NCBI RefSeq assembly: GCF_050410795.1
Contig: NZ_CP191258.1
Location: 3,348,001 to 3,412,000 of the forward strand
DNA length: 64,000 nt
Origin: Fontivita pretiosa
GTDB lineage: Bacteria; Planctomycetota; Phycisphaerae; Tepidisphaerales; Tepidisphaeraceae
Direction of reading: 5' to 3'
Shown: piece by piece, positions 8,375 to 17,594 of the stretch
Layout of the letters: each line of letters starts with the position of its first letter
Position numbering within the stretch: the stretch's first letter is position 1
Position numbers and translations under genes: made by a program
The notes under the pieces: generated by a model
What the model was told of the DNA's origin: nothing
What the model saw: only the letters and a program-made list of their open reading frames with translations
The model's database searches: none

Positions 8375-10884
8375 CGATCCCTCCTTACGGGTGCGCAGAT
8401 GAAGGTACCACGGGCACGCAACTGCCGACCTCGAATCAACAGACCCAATCCAAGCGTGCTGAGAACCACAGCGGCGACCGGCTCGGGCAACGCAACGGCA
8501 GGCAGCCCAAGTTCAGCCAGCGCGCTGTAGAACGCATCGCCGCTGCCGCGCCAATTGCCTGCCAGCAACGTCAGGTCCGCCGGGCCGACCAGCCCATCGT
8601 AGTCGAAGTCTCCGCCGCTCCAGACGGCATTGGGGGATTGCCAATGGGCCGCCAGCATTTGCAGGTCGGCAAAGTCAACCAGCCCGCTCAGATCCGCATC
8701 GCCCGCCCAAGCCAGACCCACGATCGTCTGCTCATTCAAGTCGCTGGCGGCGTAGGCGAGCCTGTGCCGCTCATCGCTGAGGCTGCTGGTGATGCGGCCC
8801 TGCTCCAGACAGGTTCGGATGCGTTCCGCAGCCATGTCGAAGGTGGCGATGCTGTCGTTCAAATCGAGCCGCGCGTCCGTCGCCAACGACAGGCGGTGAA
8901 TGTGAAGCCTGCCCGGCCCTGAGAGGCTGAGCTGCGCCGATTCGAGCACCCGGACGACGGACTCGAAGCTGACGATTCCGCTGCCGCTTTGGCTGAGGGT
9001 CCTGCCCGGCAGGATGATGACCGGATCGGAAATCTTCAGTGCCGTGTCGGTGGCGACGCTGAGGGTTGTATTGCTGGCGATGGTCAGGGGCAGATTGACT
9101 TTGTGCTCGCCGCGGGTCACTTCGACCAGCGCCGGCGTGCCGCCGGGGGTCTGGAGAGTGAGCGAGCCGCTGCCGGCGATGACATAGGTGCTGGGATTGT
9201 CCAGCCTCAGGGTGCCCAGCACAATCGGGGCGTCGGTGTAGACGGTGCGCGGCGGGCCGGGCAGACCTGCGATCACCGCCTCGGCGCCGACGGCGTTGGG
9301 GATGCCGTTGTACCAGTTGGCCGAATCGTTCCAGTCGCCGCCGAGCGATTTCCAGTCGGATGACGGGTTGTTGGTGACGGTGATGGTCTGCTGGAGCACT
9401 TGTCCGAACCAGGTGACGTGCTCCTGAAGCATGCCCCAGTGGGTTTGATATGTTCCCAAGGTCTGGGGCGCGGTGATCTGGATGTCGAAGGTCACTGGCC
9501 GACCGCGGAAGATACCGCCATAGAACGGAATCTCGTTGGTGGTATCGTCCAGGAGATAACGCCCCGGGCCGAACATCGTTTCGCCGGGGAGGAACTCCTG
9601 CTGCCCGAACTTGTAGTTCTGAGCGGCAGTCCAACTGAAGTCGCCCTGGTTGCGGACGATCACCTGTACGGTGCGGGTTTCGCCGGGGCGCATCTTGATG
9701 GGCAGGTTATCCCACAGGATTCGGGCGTCGCGATCGGGGACATCGTTGAAGCGTCTGGCGCCATCGGCGGTGGTTTTGATGTACTCGAACGGGTCGTTGG
9801 TGGCGGACCAGACATCGGTGTTGGTGTTGCCGCTGCCGGGAGCGATGTAGGGCGGCCCGGGGTTGGCGGCGTAGATCCCGGAGCCTTCGTCGTATTCGTT
9901 CCAGCTTTCGATGTAGACCCGGCGAAGCGTGCCGCGCGCCGCCACAGCCTGCTCCCAAGCCGTGCGATAGTGCACCCCGCCGTCGCGCTTGAGTTGATCG
10001 CCGGGGTTACGGATGTTCTGATCCCAGTACCCGGCCTTGAGCTGCGCCGATCGCAGGTTGTTGTACGTGACGTCGCGATAGTACTGGTTGATTTCGAACA
10101 GCGGCACCTTTTCGTCGGCGAAGGCGAGCGTCGGCGGGTTCAGTGCCGTCGTGACCATGTTGATGCCGTTGTTGAACATCGGGTGCTTGTTGCCGAAGGC
10201 GGCGGCCAGGCGGCTGGTCAGATCATTGCGCGTCAGTGAGCCGATGTTGTCCAGGTTGGCAAAGACATGCCAGGTAACCAGGTGTGGCTTGCCGTCGATG
10301 CTGGCGATGTAGCTGTCAGCGTGTTTGTCGGTGTTGACGCTGTAGTACTGGTTGTAGAAGCGGATATACTGATCAGCAAACGCTTGCTTGCCGGCGGCGG
10401 TGGCGACGTCGATCCGTGAATCAAACCACGTGAGCGGCGGGTCCAGAAACGGCGCGACCTTCGGCACGTCGTACCCCTGCGCCCGCAACTGCCCCAATGC
10501 GTTAAACAGATTCACCCGCTTCTGCTCGTGTACGTGATTGAAAAGATGGACGTATAGCACGTCGATGTTGGCGGCCATCATCTGCTTGATCTGGCCCTGC
10601 CAGAATGTCACGTCGCCGGTCCAGTTCTCGCGGCCTTCGATCGGTCGCCACGGGCCGCTGAGTTGTCCGTCGTTGGCGCCGAACCAGTGGAAGACGCTGG
10701 TGCTGACGATACGGTCGGAGCGTTGGAAGGTCCGCCCGGCGGTTCCCAGGTTCGCCACCGCCAGCGTGGGCATCAATAGAGTCCCGATGCCCAGGATGCC
10801 ACGGCTCAGCAGGCTTGGCAGCATGCCAGTTCGTGACTGGCGCATGTTGCAGGTATTTGAGACGATACGACGGAAAGCGAGCAC
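8371..10884 (-). CDS. Secreted TIM-barrel glycosidase-like protein with Ig-like, dockerin-like and PEP-CTERM parts
   Basis: An 837-residue exported protein of unknown exact function. A hydrophobic signal (GILGIGTLLMPTLAVA) ends near residue 45. Residues ~50-395 resemble GH71/GH99-like barrels, with the hallmark ESWNEYDEGS near 327 and a VFHWFGAND start. Residues ~400-520 look like an NBR1-type Ig domain (GDFSW, TYQTHWGML). Then comes the module shared with the two neighbouring dockerin proteins, a dockerin-like Ca-binding pair (~730-785) and a LPEP-hydrophobic-basic tail. The GTG start is set by an AGGAGG nine bases upstream; a longer frame to 10923 lacks this. It probably acts on an extracellular polysaccharide (inference) and heads a two-gene operon. 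Confidence 0.85.
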   Translation of the reverse strand: MLAFRRIVSNTCNMRQSRTGMLPSLLSRGILGIGTLLMPTLAVANLGTAGRTFQRSDRIVSTSVFHWFGANDGQLSGPWRPIEGRENWTGDVTFWQGQIKQMMAANIDVLYVHLFNHVHEQKRVNLFNALGQLRAQGYDVPKVAPFLDPPLTWFDSRIDVATAAGKQAFADQYIRFYNQYYSVNTDKHADSYIASIDGKPHLVTWHVFANLDNIGSLTRNDLTSRLAAAFGNKHPMFNNGINMVTTALNPPTLAFADEKVPLFEINQYYRDVTYNNLRSAQLKAGYWDQNIRNPGDQLKRDGGVHYRTAWEQAVAARGTLRRVYIESWNEYDEGSGIYAANPGPPYIAPGSGNTNTDVWSATNDPFEYIKTTADGARRFNDVPDRDARILWDNLPIKMRPGETRTVQVIVRNQGDFSWTAAQNYKFGQQEFLPGETMFGPGRYLLDDTTNEIPFYGGIFRGRPVTFDIQITAPQTLGTYQTHWGMLQEHVTWFGQVLQQTITVTNNPSSDWKSLGGDWNDSANWYNGIPNAVGAEAVIAGLPGPPRTVYTDAPIVLGTLRLDNPSTYVIAGSGSLTLQTPGGTPALVEVTRGEHKVNLPLTIASNTTLSVATDTALKISDPVIILPGRTLSQSGSGIVSFESVVRVLESAQLSLSGPGRLHIHRLSLATDARLDLNDSIATFDMAAERIRTCLEQGRITSSLSDERHRLAYAASDLNEQTIVGLAWAGDADLSGLVDFADLQMLAAHWQSPNAVWSGGDFDYDGLVGPADLTLLAGNWRGSGDAFYSALAELGLPAVALPEPVAAVVLSTLGLGLLIRGRQLRARGTFICAPVRRDR

Positions 10885-10892
10885 GTGAAATC

Positions 10893-10898
10893 CCTCCT
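10893..10898 (-). promoter_or_regulatory. Ribosome binding site that fixes the GTG start at 10884
   Basis: Reads AGGAGG on the minus strand, eight bases from a GTG. It selects GTG over an upstream TTG at 10923 and a downstream ATG at 10845, neither of which has a purine-rich site. Confidence 0.75.
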
Positions 10899-11007
10899 GA
10901 CTGCCGTCGCGACGCGAAGACAACGAGTGCGGGCGGAACCGGCATCGGCGAGCGATCTTCCGGCCCCCGGACTCGTCGGGCCGTCATACCGGCCCATTTT
11001 TATCTAT

Positions 11008-11037
11008 TCTATAGGATGAAGTTGTTTTAACCAGCAA
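11008..11037 (-). promoter_or_regulatory. Candidate promoter for the secreted-protein operon
   Basis: On the minus strand TTGCTG (11037-11032) and TATAGA (11013-11008) are 18 bases apart, inside an AT-rich patch of an otherwise GC-rich divergent intergenic region. The predicted leader is ~115 bases and contains a GGGCCG/CGGCCC hairpin. The -35 box is weak, so this is tentative. Confidence 0.35.
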
Positions 11038-11114
11038 AATTATCGATTTCTCGTTGACCTTCTCCGTCGTTGAGATTAAGGTGCAGGGGCTGAAGCGCTG
11101 GAGTCAGCAGTACT

Positions 11115-12170
11115 ATGTCAACGTCGTCGGCTAATCCTGTCTCGTCCGCCGCGCGGCTGTCCCCGGTGTTCCGGGAGTTGCCCCTGCCACCGGAGACTTG
11201 CTCAGACTCCCAGCGACCTGCACCCCAACCGCGTACGGTTGCCGCGGCCGTCGCAGGCGCAAACGGCAGGCCGGACATCTTCACCGATGACGCCGGTCGG
11301 CCGCGCGTGCTGCGCGGCGTGTGCGTCTACAGCGGCGCGCCGCGACTGGCGGAGCTGGCGGCGCGGGTGGGCTTCGAGACCGTCTGGATCGAAATGGAGC
11401 ATGGGCCGGCGGACTATGCGCTGGTCGAAACGCTGTGCGTGTCGATCGAGGCCGGCGGCGGGATCCCCGCCGTGCGGGTGCCCGATGGCCAGAGACATCA
11501 CGTGCTGCGGGCGCTGGAGGTCGGCGCGCGCATCGTCATCGTGCCGATGGTCAACACACCCGAGCAGGCGCGACAGGTCGTGGAATTCGGCAAATTCCCG
11601 CCACTGGGGTCACGAGGATACAACGTTCGCAGCCGCGGTGTGGAATATGGCCTGGGCGGTCGGCCGCCGGTGCTGTTCGCCCGCGCCGATGAGCGCACCC
11701 ATCTGTTTGCCCAGATCGAGACCCTGGAAGCCGTCGCCAATCTCGGCGAGATCTGCCGCGTCGAGGGACTCAGCGGTATCTTCATCGGTCCGGGGGACTT
11801 GTCGGCCAGTCTCGGTGTGGTGGGCAAACTTGACAGCGAAGCGATGATCCAGGTGGTGCAGGATGCGATCATCGCTGCACGCGGGGCCGGAAAACATGCC
11901 GGAATCCTCGTGACGCCCGGGCGGCTGCTGGATGCCGCGCTGGAGGCCGGCGCAGACCTGGTCTACTATGGCGGGGACGTGACCGAGCTCAGCGTCGCGT
12001 GGCAGAGCCTGCTCCAGCGTGTTCCGGCGCTGGCGTCGGCAGGGACCGGACCACGGCAGGCCCCGGACGTGCACGATGCCGCGGCCAACGGAGACGCGCA
12101 AAGCCCCGCCGCCTCGGCCGCGCTGCCCCAACTGGCCGCGGGTTCGACGCTTCCGAAGGCGGTGCGATGA
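11115..12170 (+). CDS. HpcH/HpaI-family aldolase (2-keto-3-deoxy acid class II aldolase)
   Basis: Divalent-metal aldolase family that cleaves 2-keto-3-deoxy-glucarate, KDR or 2,4-dihydroxyheptenedioate to pyruvate or tartronate semialdehyde plus an aldehyde. Visible family motifs are VWIEMEHGPADY, the arginine in PAVRVPD, PMVNTPEQAR, GYNVRSRG and the metal/substrate loop FIGPGDLSASLG. The 351-residue protein carries ~65 extra N-terminal and ~45 extra C-terminal Pro/Ala/Ser-rich residues compared with the family core, so the ATG at 11115 could be too early, although I see no better start. Its stop overlaps the next gene's ATG (ATGA), implying translational coupling with the LarA homologue. Confidence 0.88.
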   Translation: MSTSSANPVSSAARLSPVFRELPLPPETCSDSQRPAPQPRTVAAAVAGANGRPDIFTDDAGRPRVLRGVCVYSGAPRLAELAARVGFETVWIEMEHGPADYALVETLCVSIEAGGGIPAVRVPDGQRHHVLRALEVGARIVIVPMVNTPEQARQVVEFGKFPPLGSRGYNVRSRGVEYGLGGRPPVLFARADERTHLFAQIETLEAVANLGEICRVEGLSGIFIGPGDLSASLGVVGKLDSEAMIQVVQDAIIAARGAGKHAGILVTPGRLLDAALEAGADLVYYGGDVTELSVAWQSLLQRVPALASAGTGPRQAPDVHDAAANGDAQSPAASAALPQLAAGSTLPKAVR

Positions 12171-13417
12171 AGATCGAGATACCCTACGGCAAACAGCGGA
12201 CCATGCCGCTGGTCGTGCCGGAGTCGATGTCCTGCCAGGTGGTCTACCCCAACGACGTCACAGCCGCCGCCAGCGAAACGGAGGCGATCGTGCAGGCGCT
12301 GGCCAATCCGCACGGCGGCAGGTCCCTGGCCCAGTTTCTCGAGGGCTGCGGCAACGCGCTGGTCATCGTCAACGACGCCACGCGCCCCACGCCCACCGCC
12401 AGGATGCTCGCCTGCATGATGGATGTTCTTCGCAGGCACAACGTCTACTACATCTCCGCCGTCGGCAGCCACCGCGTACCCACCGAACAGGAACACCGCG
12501 TGATGTTCGGCGAGGCATACGAGCAGATCAAAGATCGAATCCTCCTGCACGACTGCCACAACGATGCGGACATGGTCTGGCTCGGCCGGACCAGCCGCGG
12601 AACCGACATTCGGTTGAACAAGGCCGTCGCCGCCGCCGATCGCATCGTCATCATCACCTCCGTCGAGCCGCACTATTTCGCGGGGTACACCGGCGGGCGG
12701 AAGTCGATCTTCCCCGGACTGGCGGCGTTCGAGTCGATCACCCAGAACCACAAGTGGGCCCTGGATGCGACCAGCGCCACCTTCGCGCTGAAGGGAAACC
12801 CGGTGCATGACGACATGGAGGAGATTGTCCAGCGACTGGCCAAGCCGATCTTCACCCTCCAGGCCGTGCTCGATGCCCGTCACAGGATCTGCGCCGCGTA
12901 CGCCGGCGACTACCAGCAGGCGTTCTACGCGGCCGTCGAAAAGGCCAGACAGGTCTTCGCTGTGCGCATCGGGCAGCGCGCCGACATCGTGGTGACGGTT
13001 GCGCCCTATCCCACCGATATCGACCTGTACCAGGCGCAAAAGGCCATGGAAAACGCCAGGCATGCCGTCAAGAAAGGCGGCGTGCTGATCCTCGTGGCCG
13101 AGTGCTGGGACGGCATCGGCGGCGAAACGTTCTACAGGCTGCTCAGTTCCTCCACCGATGCCCAGGCCGTCTTCGCTGAAATCCAGCGCGGCTACAAGCT
13201 GGGCTACCACAAAGCCGCCAAAATGATCGAACTGATGAACAACTGCACGGTGTTTGCAGTCACCAGCATCCAGCCCGCCAAGCTGGAGAAAATCTTCATC
13301 CGGCCATTCGCGACCGTGCAGCAGGCCTTCGACGCTGCCGTCGCGATCAAGGGCCCCGACGCATCGGTCATCGTGTTGATGGACGGGAACCTCACGGTGC
13401 CAACGGCCGACGGATAA
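12167..13417 (+). CDS. LarA-family nickel-pincer racemase/epimerase homologue
   Basis: Member of the lactate racemase (LarA, DUF2088) superfamily, 416 residues. These enzymes use a nickel pincer nucleotide cofactor to racemise or epimerise 2-hydroxyacids. Key residues known from Lactobacillus LarA have counterparts at near-constant offset: D70 and R73 (VNDATRPTP), H102 (GSHRVPTE), H169 and K179 (EPHYFAGYTGGRKSIF) and H195 (QNHKW), matching D72, R75, H108, H174, K184 and H200. The superfamily covers substrates beyond lactate, including sugar acids. Setting among aldolase, dehydratase and dehydrogenase genes favours a sugar acid here (inference). The cofactor genes larB, larC and larE are not in this window. 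Start at 12167 overlaps the upstream stop; the frame extends further upstream but only as a shadow of the aldolase gene. Confidence 0.9.
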   Translation: MKIEIPYGKQRTMPLVVPESMSCQVVYPNDVTAAASETEAIVQALANPHGGRSLAQFLEGCGNALVIVNDATRPTPTARMLACMMDVLRRHNVYYISAVGSHRVPTEQEHRVMFGEAYEQIKDRILLHDCHNDADMVWLGRTSRGTDIRLNKAVAAADRIVIITSVEPHYFAGYTGGRKSIFPGLAAFESITQNHKWALDATSATFALKGNPVHDDMEEIVQRLAKPIFTLQAVLDARHRICAAYAGDYQQAFYAAVEKARQVFAVRIGQRADIVVTVAPYPTDIDLYQAQKAMENARHAVKKGGVLILVAECWDGIGGETFYRLLSSSTDAQAVFAEIQRGYKLGYHKAAKMIELMNNCTVFAVTSIQPAKLEKIFIRPFATVQQAFDAAVAIKGPDASVIVLMDGNLTVPTADG

Positions 13418-13446
13418 CATCCGAGTGCAATCAGAGGCAACCAACC

Positions 13447-14895
13447 ATGCTTGAGTCGAATCTGCTGAAGAATCACGCCGCTTACATCGCCGGGCGATGG
13501 ACCGGAGCCGATTCGGGCAAGACCTTCGCCGTGATCGATCCGGCGACCGGTGAGCACCTTGCGGACATGCCGGACCTGGGCCAGGTGGAAACGACGCGCG
13601 CCGTCGAGGCCGCCGCAAGCGCCATCGCCGATCCGATTCCCCTGGAACAGCGCCGTCGCTGGCTGAGCGCAATCCATTCGCTGCTGATGGATAACCGCCG
13701 CGAAATGGCCCGGGTGATCACGCGCGAGCAGGGCAAGCCGCTGAAGGAATCCGAAGTCGAGGTCGAGTACGCCGCGGGCTTCTTCAGTTTCTACTCCACC
13801 CAGCTTGATCACCTTCAGCCCCATACGCTGCCGCAGCGCCCACGCAACATGCGCTGGACGGTGTACCGTCGTCCTGCCGGCGTCGTGGGGCTGATCACCC
13901 CGTGGAACTTTCCGCTGGCGATGCTGGCCAAGAAATTCGCGCCAGCGATCGCGGCGGGCTGCGGCGTGGTCGTCAAGCCCGCCGCACAGACCCCGCTTAC
14001 CGCGGTGGCGCTGTGGCATCTGATCGAGCGTCTGGGCGACGTGCCGCCGGGACTGCTGAATCTGGTCACCGGTCGCCCGCGCCCCATCGCCGCGGTTCTC
14101 TGCTCGCACCCGGCGGTGCGACTGATCAGCTTCACCGGCTCGACCGAGGTCGGCAGAGTCCTGATCGAACAGACCGCGCCGTACATCAAGCGGCTGGCCC
14201 TGGAGCTGGGGGGCAACGCGCCCTACATCGTCATGGACGACGCCGACGTCAACGCCGCCGCCGACGCTTTGATGGCCAACAAATTCCGCTGCGCCGGCCA
14301 GACCTGTGTGTGCGCCAATCGCATCTATGTGCAGCGCGGTATCGAGAAGACGTTTTTGTCGGCCATCTCCGAACGCGTCGCCAGGCTCAGGGTCGGAAAC
14401 GGCATGGACCCGCAGACCGACATCGGCCCGCTGATCGATCGCGAGGCATACGAAAAAGTTTCGCGTCACGTGCGCGACGCGATCGAGCATGGCGCAAAAA
14501 GGCTCGTCGGCGCCGATCCCAGGCCTCTGACCAGCGACTGGGGCGCGTTCTTCCCGCCGACGGTCCTGGCCAACGCCAGCGAACAGATGCTTGTCTCGCG
14601 GGAAGAAACCTTCGGGCCAGTCATCGCGGTCGAAACGTTCGACACCGAAGCCGAGGCCATCGCCAGGGCCAATGGCACGCCCTATGGTCTGGCGGCGTAT
14701 CTGTTCACGCGCGACCTGAATCGCGCTGAAGCAATGATCCAGAAGCTCCAGTTCGGACACGTCGGGCTGAACACGGGAACCGGCCCAACGCCTGAGGCGC
14801 CGTTCGGAGGAATGAAGCAGTCCGGCTTCGGCCGCGAGGGAGGTGTCGAGGGTCTGCTGGAATTCTGCGAGTATCAGACGGTCGTTACACCCTGA
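13447..14895 (+). CDS. NAD(P)-dependent aldehyde dehydrogenase
   Basis: A 482-residue ALDH-superfamily enzyme. The cofactor-binding TPWNFPLAM (~residue 155), SFTGSTEVG (~235), the general-base Glu in LELGGNAP (~253) and the nucleophile Cys in RCAGQTC (~288) are all present. It is closest in style to succinate-semialdehyde and 2-ketoglutarate-semialdehyde dehydrogenases. The latter would complete an oxidative galactarate/glucarate route (dehydratase, KDG dehydratase-decarboxylase, KGSA dehydrogenase) with the genes at 2.5-4.8 kb. AGAGG lies before the ATG. The gene starts 29 bases after the LarA homologue and is probably in the same operon. Confidence 0.92.
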   Translation: MLESNLLKNHAAYIAGRWTGADSGKTFAVIDPATGEHLADMPDLGQVETTRAVEAAASAIADPIPLEQRRRWLSAIHSLLMDNRREMARVITREQGKPLKESEVEVEYAAGFFSFYSTQLDHLQPHTLPQRPRNMRWTVYRRPAGVVGLITPWNFPLAMLAKKFAPAIAAGCGVVVKPAAQTPLTAVALWHLIERLGDVPPGLLNLVTGRPRPIAAVLCSHPAVRLISFTGSTEVGRVLIEQTAPYIKRLALELGGNAPYIVMDDADVNAAADALMANKFRCAGQTCVCANRIYVQRGIEKTFLSAISERVARLRVGNGMDPQTDIGPLIDREAYEKVSRHVRDAIEHGAKRLVGADPRPLTSDWGAFFPPTVLANASEQMLVSREETFGPVIAVETFDTEAEAIARANGTPYGLAAYLFTRDLNRAEAMIQKLQFGHVGLNTGTGPTPEAPFGGMKQSGFGREGGVEGLLEFCEYQTVVTP

Positions 14896-14990
14896 TCGTC
14901 GCAGCAGTTGCTGCATGGTCGTGTTCTGCGTCGCGATGTCGTGAGATTTGTCTTCCGCAACCTGGTACGTTTGCAACGGAGGGTATCGTG

Positions 14991-17441
14991 ATGCGCGCGA
15001 AGTCGAACCGATCGTTCTCCCGCCTGTCGTTTGCTGCCATGCCCCTGCTGGCTGTGATCCCCCTGGCTGAAAGCCAGGCCATGGGGCAGGGATGGATCAG
15101 AACCCAGACTTTCGACACCGACCCCGGCTGGGACGGGCACAACAATCGTGCCCAGTCTCCCGGTCCTGTGCAAATCACCCAGAACTTCGGATTCAGCAAC
15201 ACCAGCAACGCCGGTGGTCCTGCCGGCGAGATCGGAGGCTTTGTCACCCCGGCCGGCGAACCCGCCTGGTATGCCAAAACCATTCCCCTGCGCACTTTCA
15301 ACGACACGCTTTCGGTCAGCGGCGTCTTGAACGTGCCAGCCAACGGCGGCGGACATACGCTGATCGGCTTTTTCAATTCCAATAACACCAACGAGTGGCG
15401 CACGCCCAATTCCGTCAACATTCGCATCTACGGCCGCGGCAGCTACTTCTACGCCTACGCCGATTATGCCACCTCCCGCTGGCGCGCCGGCGGCAACGCG
15501 CTCGGCACCGGCGGGGGAATCTTTGAAATCCCCGCCGGAGACATCGATTACAACTTCTCACTCCAGTACAACCCCAACGCCAACAACGGCGGCGGAAGCG
15601 TCATCGCTTCGATCTGGAACGCCAGCGTCGGCACCTACTCCGCGGTGACGAACCTCGAACCCGGCCACAAGGCCGACGGCGCGGCCTTCAACCGCTTCGG
15701 CATCCTCAACGTCATGAAAAGCGCCGACGGCGGCGGCGACATCTGGCTGGACAACCTCAACATCAACAATGCCGGCACCGAAACCTTCAACTCCAATCCC
15801 GGCATCAACTGGACCGGACTGAACAACCGCAACACCTACCTCACCTACAACGTTCGCCCCAGGTTTGACTTCGGCTACAGCCCCGGCACCAACTTCGCCG
15901 GTGGAAGTGCCCCGGGTGAAATCGGCGGGCAGACCTTCCGCGGCGATTCTCGCACTCAGTTCGCCGGAACACGGATGGCCTACTACGGCGACCGACTCCA
16001 GGAAACACTCAATCTCAACAAACCGCTGCGCGCCTCGGGCAAAGTCGCGTTTCGACGCGGCGTCTCCGACAGCACCACCCTCATCGGTTTCTTCCACTCC
16101 ACCGGCAGCATCCGCGACAGCGATGCCCAGGCGTCGGCAGTTCCCGAAAACTTCGTCGGAGCATCCATCGAGGGTCCCAGCCGCGAAGGCTTCTTCTTCT
16201 ACCCGACCTATGGCACCGACGCCGAGGCCACCAGCGCCACCCGCGTCGCCCCGCCTTACATCTATCCCGACGGAACCTCGCACGATTTCAGCATCGAGTA
16301 CTATCCGCTGGCCAATGGCTCCGGGCGGCTGATCGTCACTCTCGACGGCCAGCCCAATGTGCTCACCGTCAGCGCCGCACACCGGCAGATCGGCGCCCAG
16401 TTCGACCGCTTCGGGCTGGTCACCACCCACATCGACGGCAATGGACAGACCGTCTACTTCGACGACCTGACCTACTCCGTCGCCACCGGACCTGCACAAT
16501 GGCTCACTGACAGCGGCGATTACAATCATCCCGCCAACTGGAGCGCCGCCGTCCCCAATGGCGTCGGCGCCGAGGCCAATTTCCTCGGTGTGATTCTCGA
16601 TGCACGCACCGTCTACACCGACACGCCGATCACGCTGGGGACGCTGCGGTTCGACAACACCAACAGCTACGTGCTGGGCGGCAGCGGCTCGCTGACCATG
16701 CAGGCATCAGGCGGATCCTCGGCGCTGGTGCAGGTCCTCAAGGGCACGCACAAGATCAACCTGCCGCTGACCGTGGCCAGCAACACGATCCTGGACGTGG
16801 CCAGCGGCGCGACGCTGAAGCTTTCAGACCCCGTGACGGTGCTGGCGGGAAAAAGCCTGAGCCAGTCGGGCGGCGGCAGCGTGGTGTATGAGTCGATCCT
16901 GCGGATTCTGGACGGATCGTCGCTGATGCTGGGCAGCGGCCAGGCGCGGATCGCGGAGCTGTGGCTGGGCGATGATGCGAGGCTGGACCTGGGCGACGGG
17001 GGCGTGGTGATCGGCGCGACGGATGTGAGCCAGGTTCGCCAGCACCTGCTGGCCGGGCGGATCCGAAGCAGCCTGGGCGATGAGCATCATCGTCCGGGGT
17101 ATGCGTCGGCGGGTGCGGATCAGGTGCTGGTGCGATACGCCTGGGCGGGGGATGCGGACCTGAACGACGTGGTGGACTTTGCGGACCTTGAGGCGTTGGC
17201 GTTGCACTGGCAGCAGCCTGCGGGTCAGTTGTGGGCGGAGGGGGATTTTGACTATGACGGTGCGGTGACGGTGTCGGATCTGCGTCTGCTGGCGGGCAAC
17301 TGGCCGGCGTCGCAGGCCGGGGCGTTTGCCGCGGCACTGGCGAGGCTGGGTCTGCCGGCGGTGGGTGTCCCCGAGCCGGCGTGCGTGTTGAGCGTGGCCT
17401 GCGCCGGTATGCTGCTATCCCGGCGAGCACGTCGCCGATGA
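14991..17441 (+). CDS. Secreted two-module protein with dockerin-like and PEP-CTERM C-terminus (paralogue)
   Basis: A paralogue of the 5978-8374 product, 816 residues. It has an N-terminal signal (FAAMPLLAVIPLAESQAMG), two related modules beginning near 41 (TFDTDPGW) and 265 (TFNSNPG), then from ~538 to the stop a region identical at the nucleotide level to the other protein. That region includes the dockerin-like Ca pair (~720-770), VPEP (~793), a hydrophobic segment and RRARRR. The N-terminal halves are clearly diverged. GGAGGG seven bases upstream supports the ATG at 14991; a GTG at 14988 is directly adjacent. It probably binds or is displayed on the cell surface or matrix (inference). It lies 95 bases downstream of the aldehyde dehydrogenase gene. 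Confidence 0.88.
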   Translation: MRAKSNRSFSRLSFAAMPLLAVIPLAESQAMGQGWIRTQTFDTDPGWDGHNNRAQSPGPVQITQNFGFSNTSNAGGPAGEIGGFVTPAGEPAWYAKTIPLRTFNDTLSVSGVLNVPANGGGHTLIGFFNSNNTNEWRTPNSVNIRIYGRGSYFYAYADYATSRWRAGGNALGTGGGIFEIPAGDIDYNFSLQYNPNANNGGGSVIASIWNASVGTYSAVTNLEPGHKADGAAFNRFGILNVMKSADGGGDIWLDNLNINNAGTETFNSNPGINWTGLNNRNTYLTYNVRPRFDFGYSPGTNFAGGSAPGEIGGQTFRGDSRTQFAGTRMAYYGDRLQETLNLNKPLRASGKVAFRRGVSDSTTLIGFFHSTGSIRDSDAQASAVPENFVGASIEGPSREGFFFYPTYGTDAEATSATRVAPPYIYPDGTSHDFSIEYYPLANGSGRLIVTLDGQPNVLTVSAAHRQIGAQFDRFGLVTTHIDGNGQTVYFDDLTYSVATGPAQWLTDSGDYNHPANWSAAVPNGVGAEANFLGVILDARTVYTDTPITLGTLRFDNTNSYVLGGSGSLTMQASGGSSALVQVLKGTHKINLPLTVASNTILDVASGATLKLSDPVTVLAGKSLSQSGGGSVVYESILRILDGSSLMLGSGQARIAELWLGDDARLDLGDGGVVIGATDVSQVRQHLLAGRIRSSLGDEHHRPGYASAGADQVLVRYAWAGDADLNDVVDFADLEALALHWQQPAGQLWAEGDFDYDGAVTVSDLRLLAGNWPASQAGAFAAALARLGLPAVGVPEPACVLSVACAGMLLSRRARRR

Positions 17442-17442
17442 A
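16603..17442. repeat. Right copy of the perfect 840-bp inverted repeat
   Basis: Exact reverse complement of 5977-6816. The outer boundaries are sharp: the bases at 16602 and 17443 differ from their counterparts at 6817 and 5976. The two copies enclose ~9.8 kb holding the glycosidase-like gene, the aldolase, the LarA homologue, the aldehyde dehydrogenase and the two unique N-terminal gene halves. Confidence 0.97.
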
Positions 17443-17594
17443 TCCAAATCGAGCAAACTGCTACTGATTGCTGCTTTTCTCCTCGGCACCGGGCCTTATG
17501 GCTAGGAAGTGAGAATCTATTTGACATGGCGGCGAACCACGGTGTGCCGGCCGGCTTATGATTAGTTTGGATCCGGTTGGATTGGAGCGCTGTC

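Noticed and set aside
5977..17442. The 840-bp repeats as an insertion sequence or composite transposon
   Set aside because: They contain no transposase and no short terminal repeats, show no target duplications, and lie wholly within coding sequence.
17521..17562. TTGACA and TATGAT before the RTX gene as a promoter
   Set aside because: The boxes are 30 bases apart, far outside the working range.
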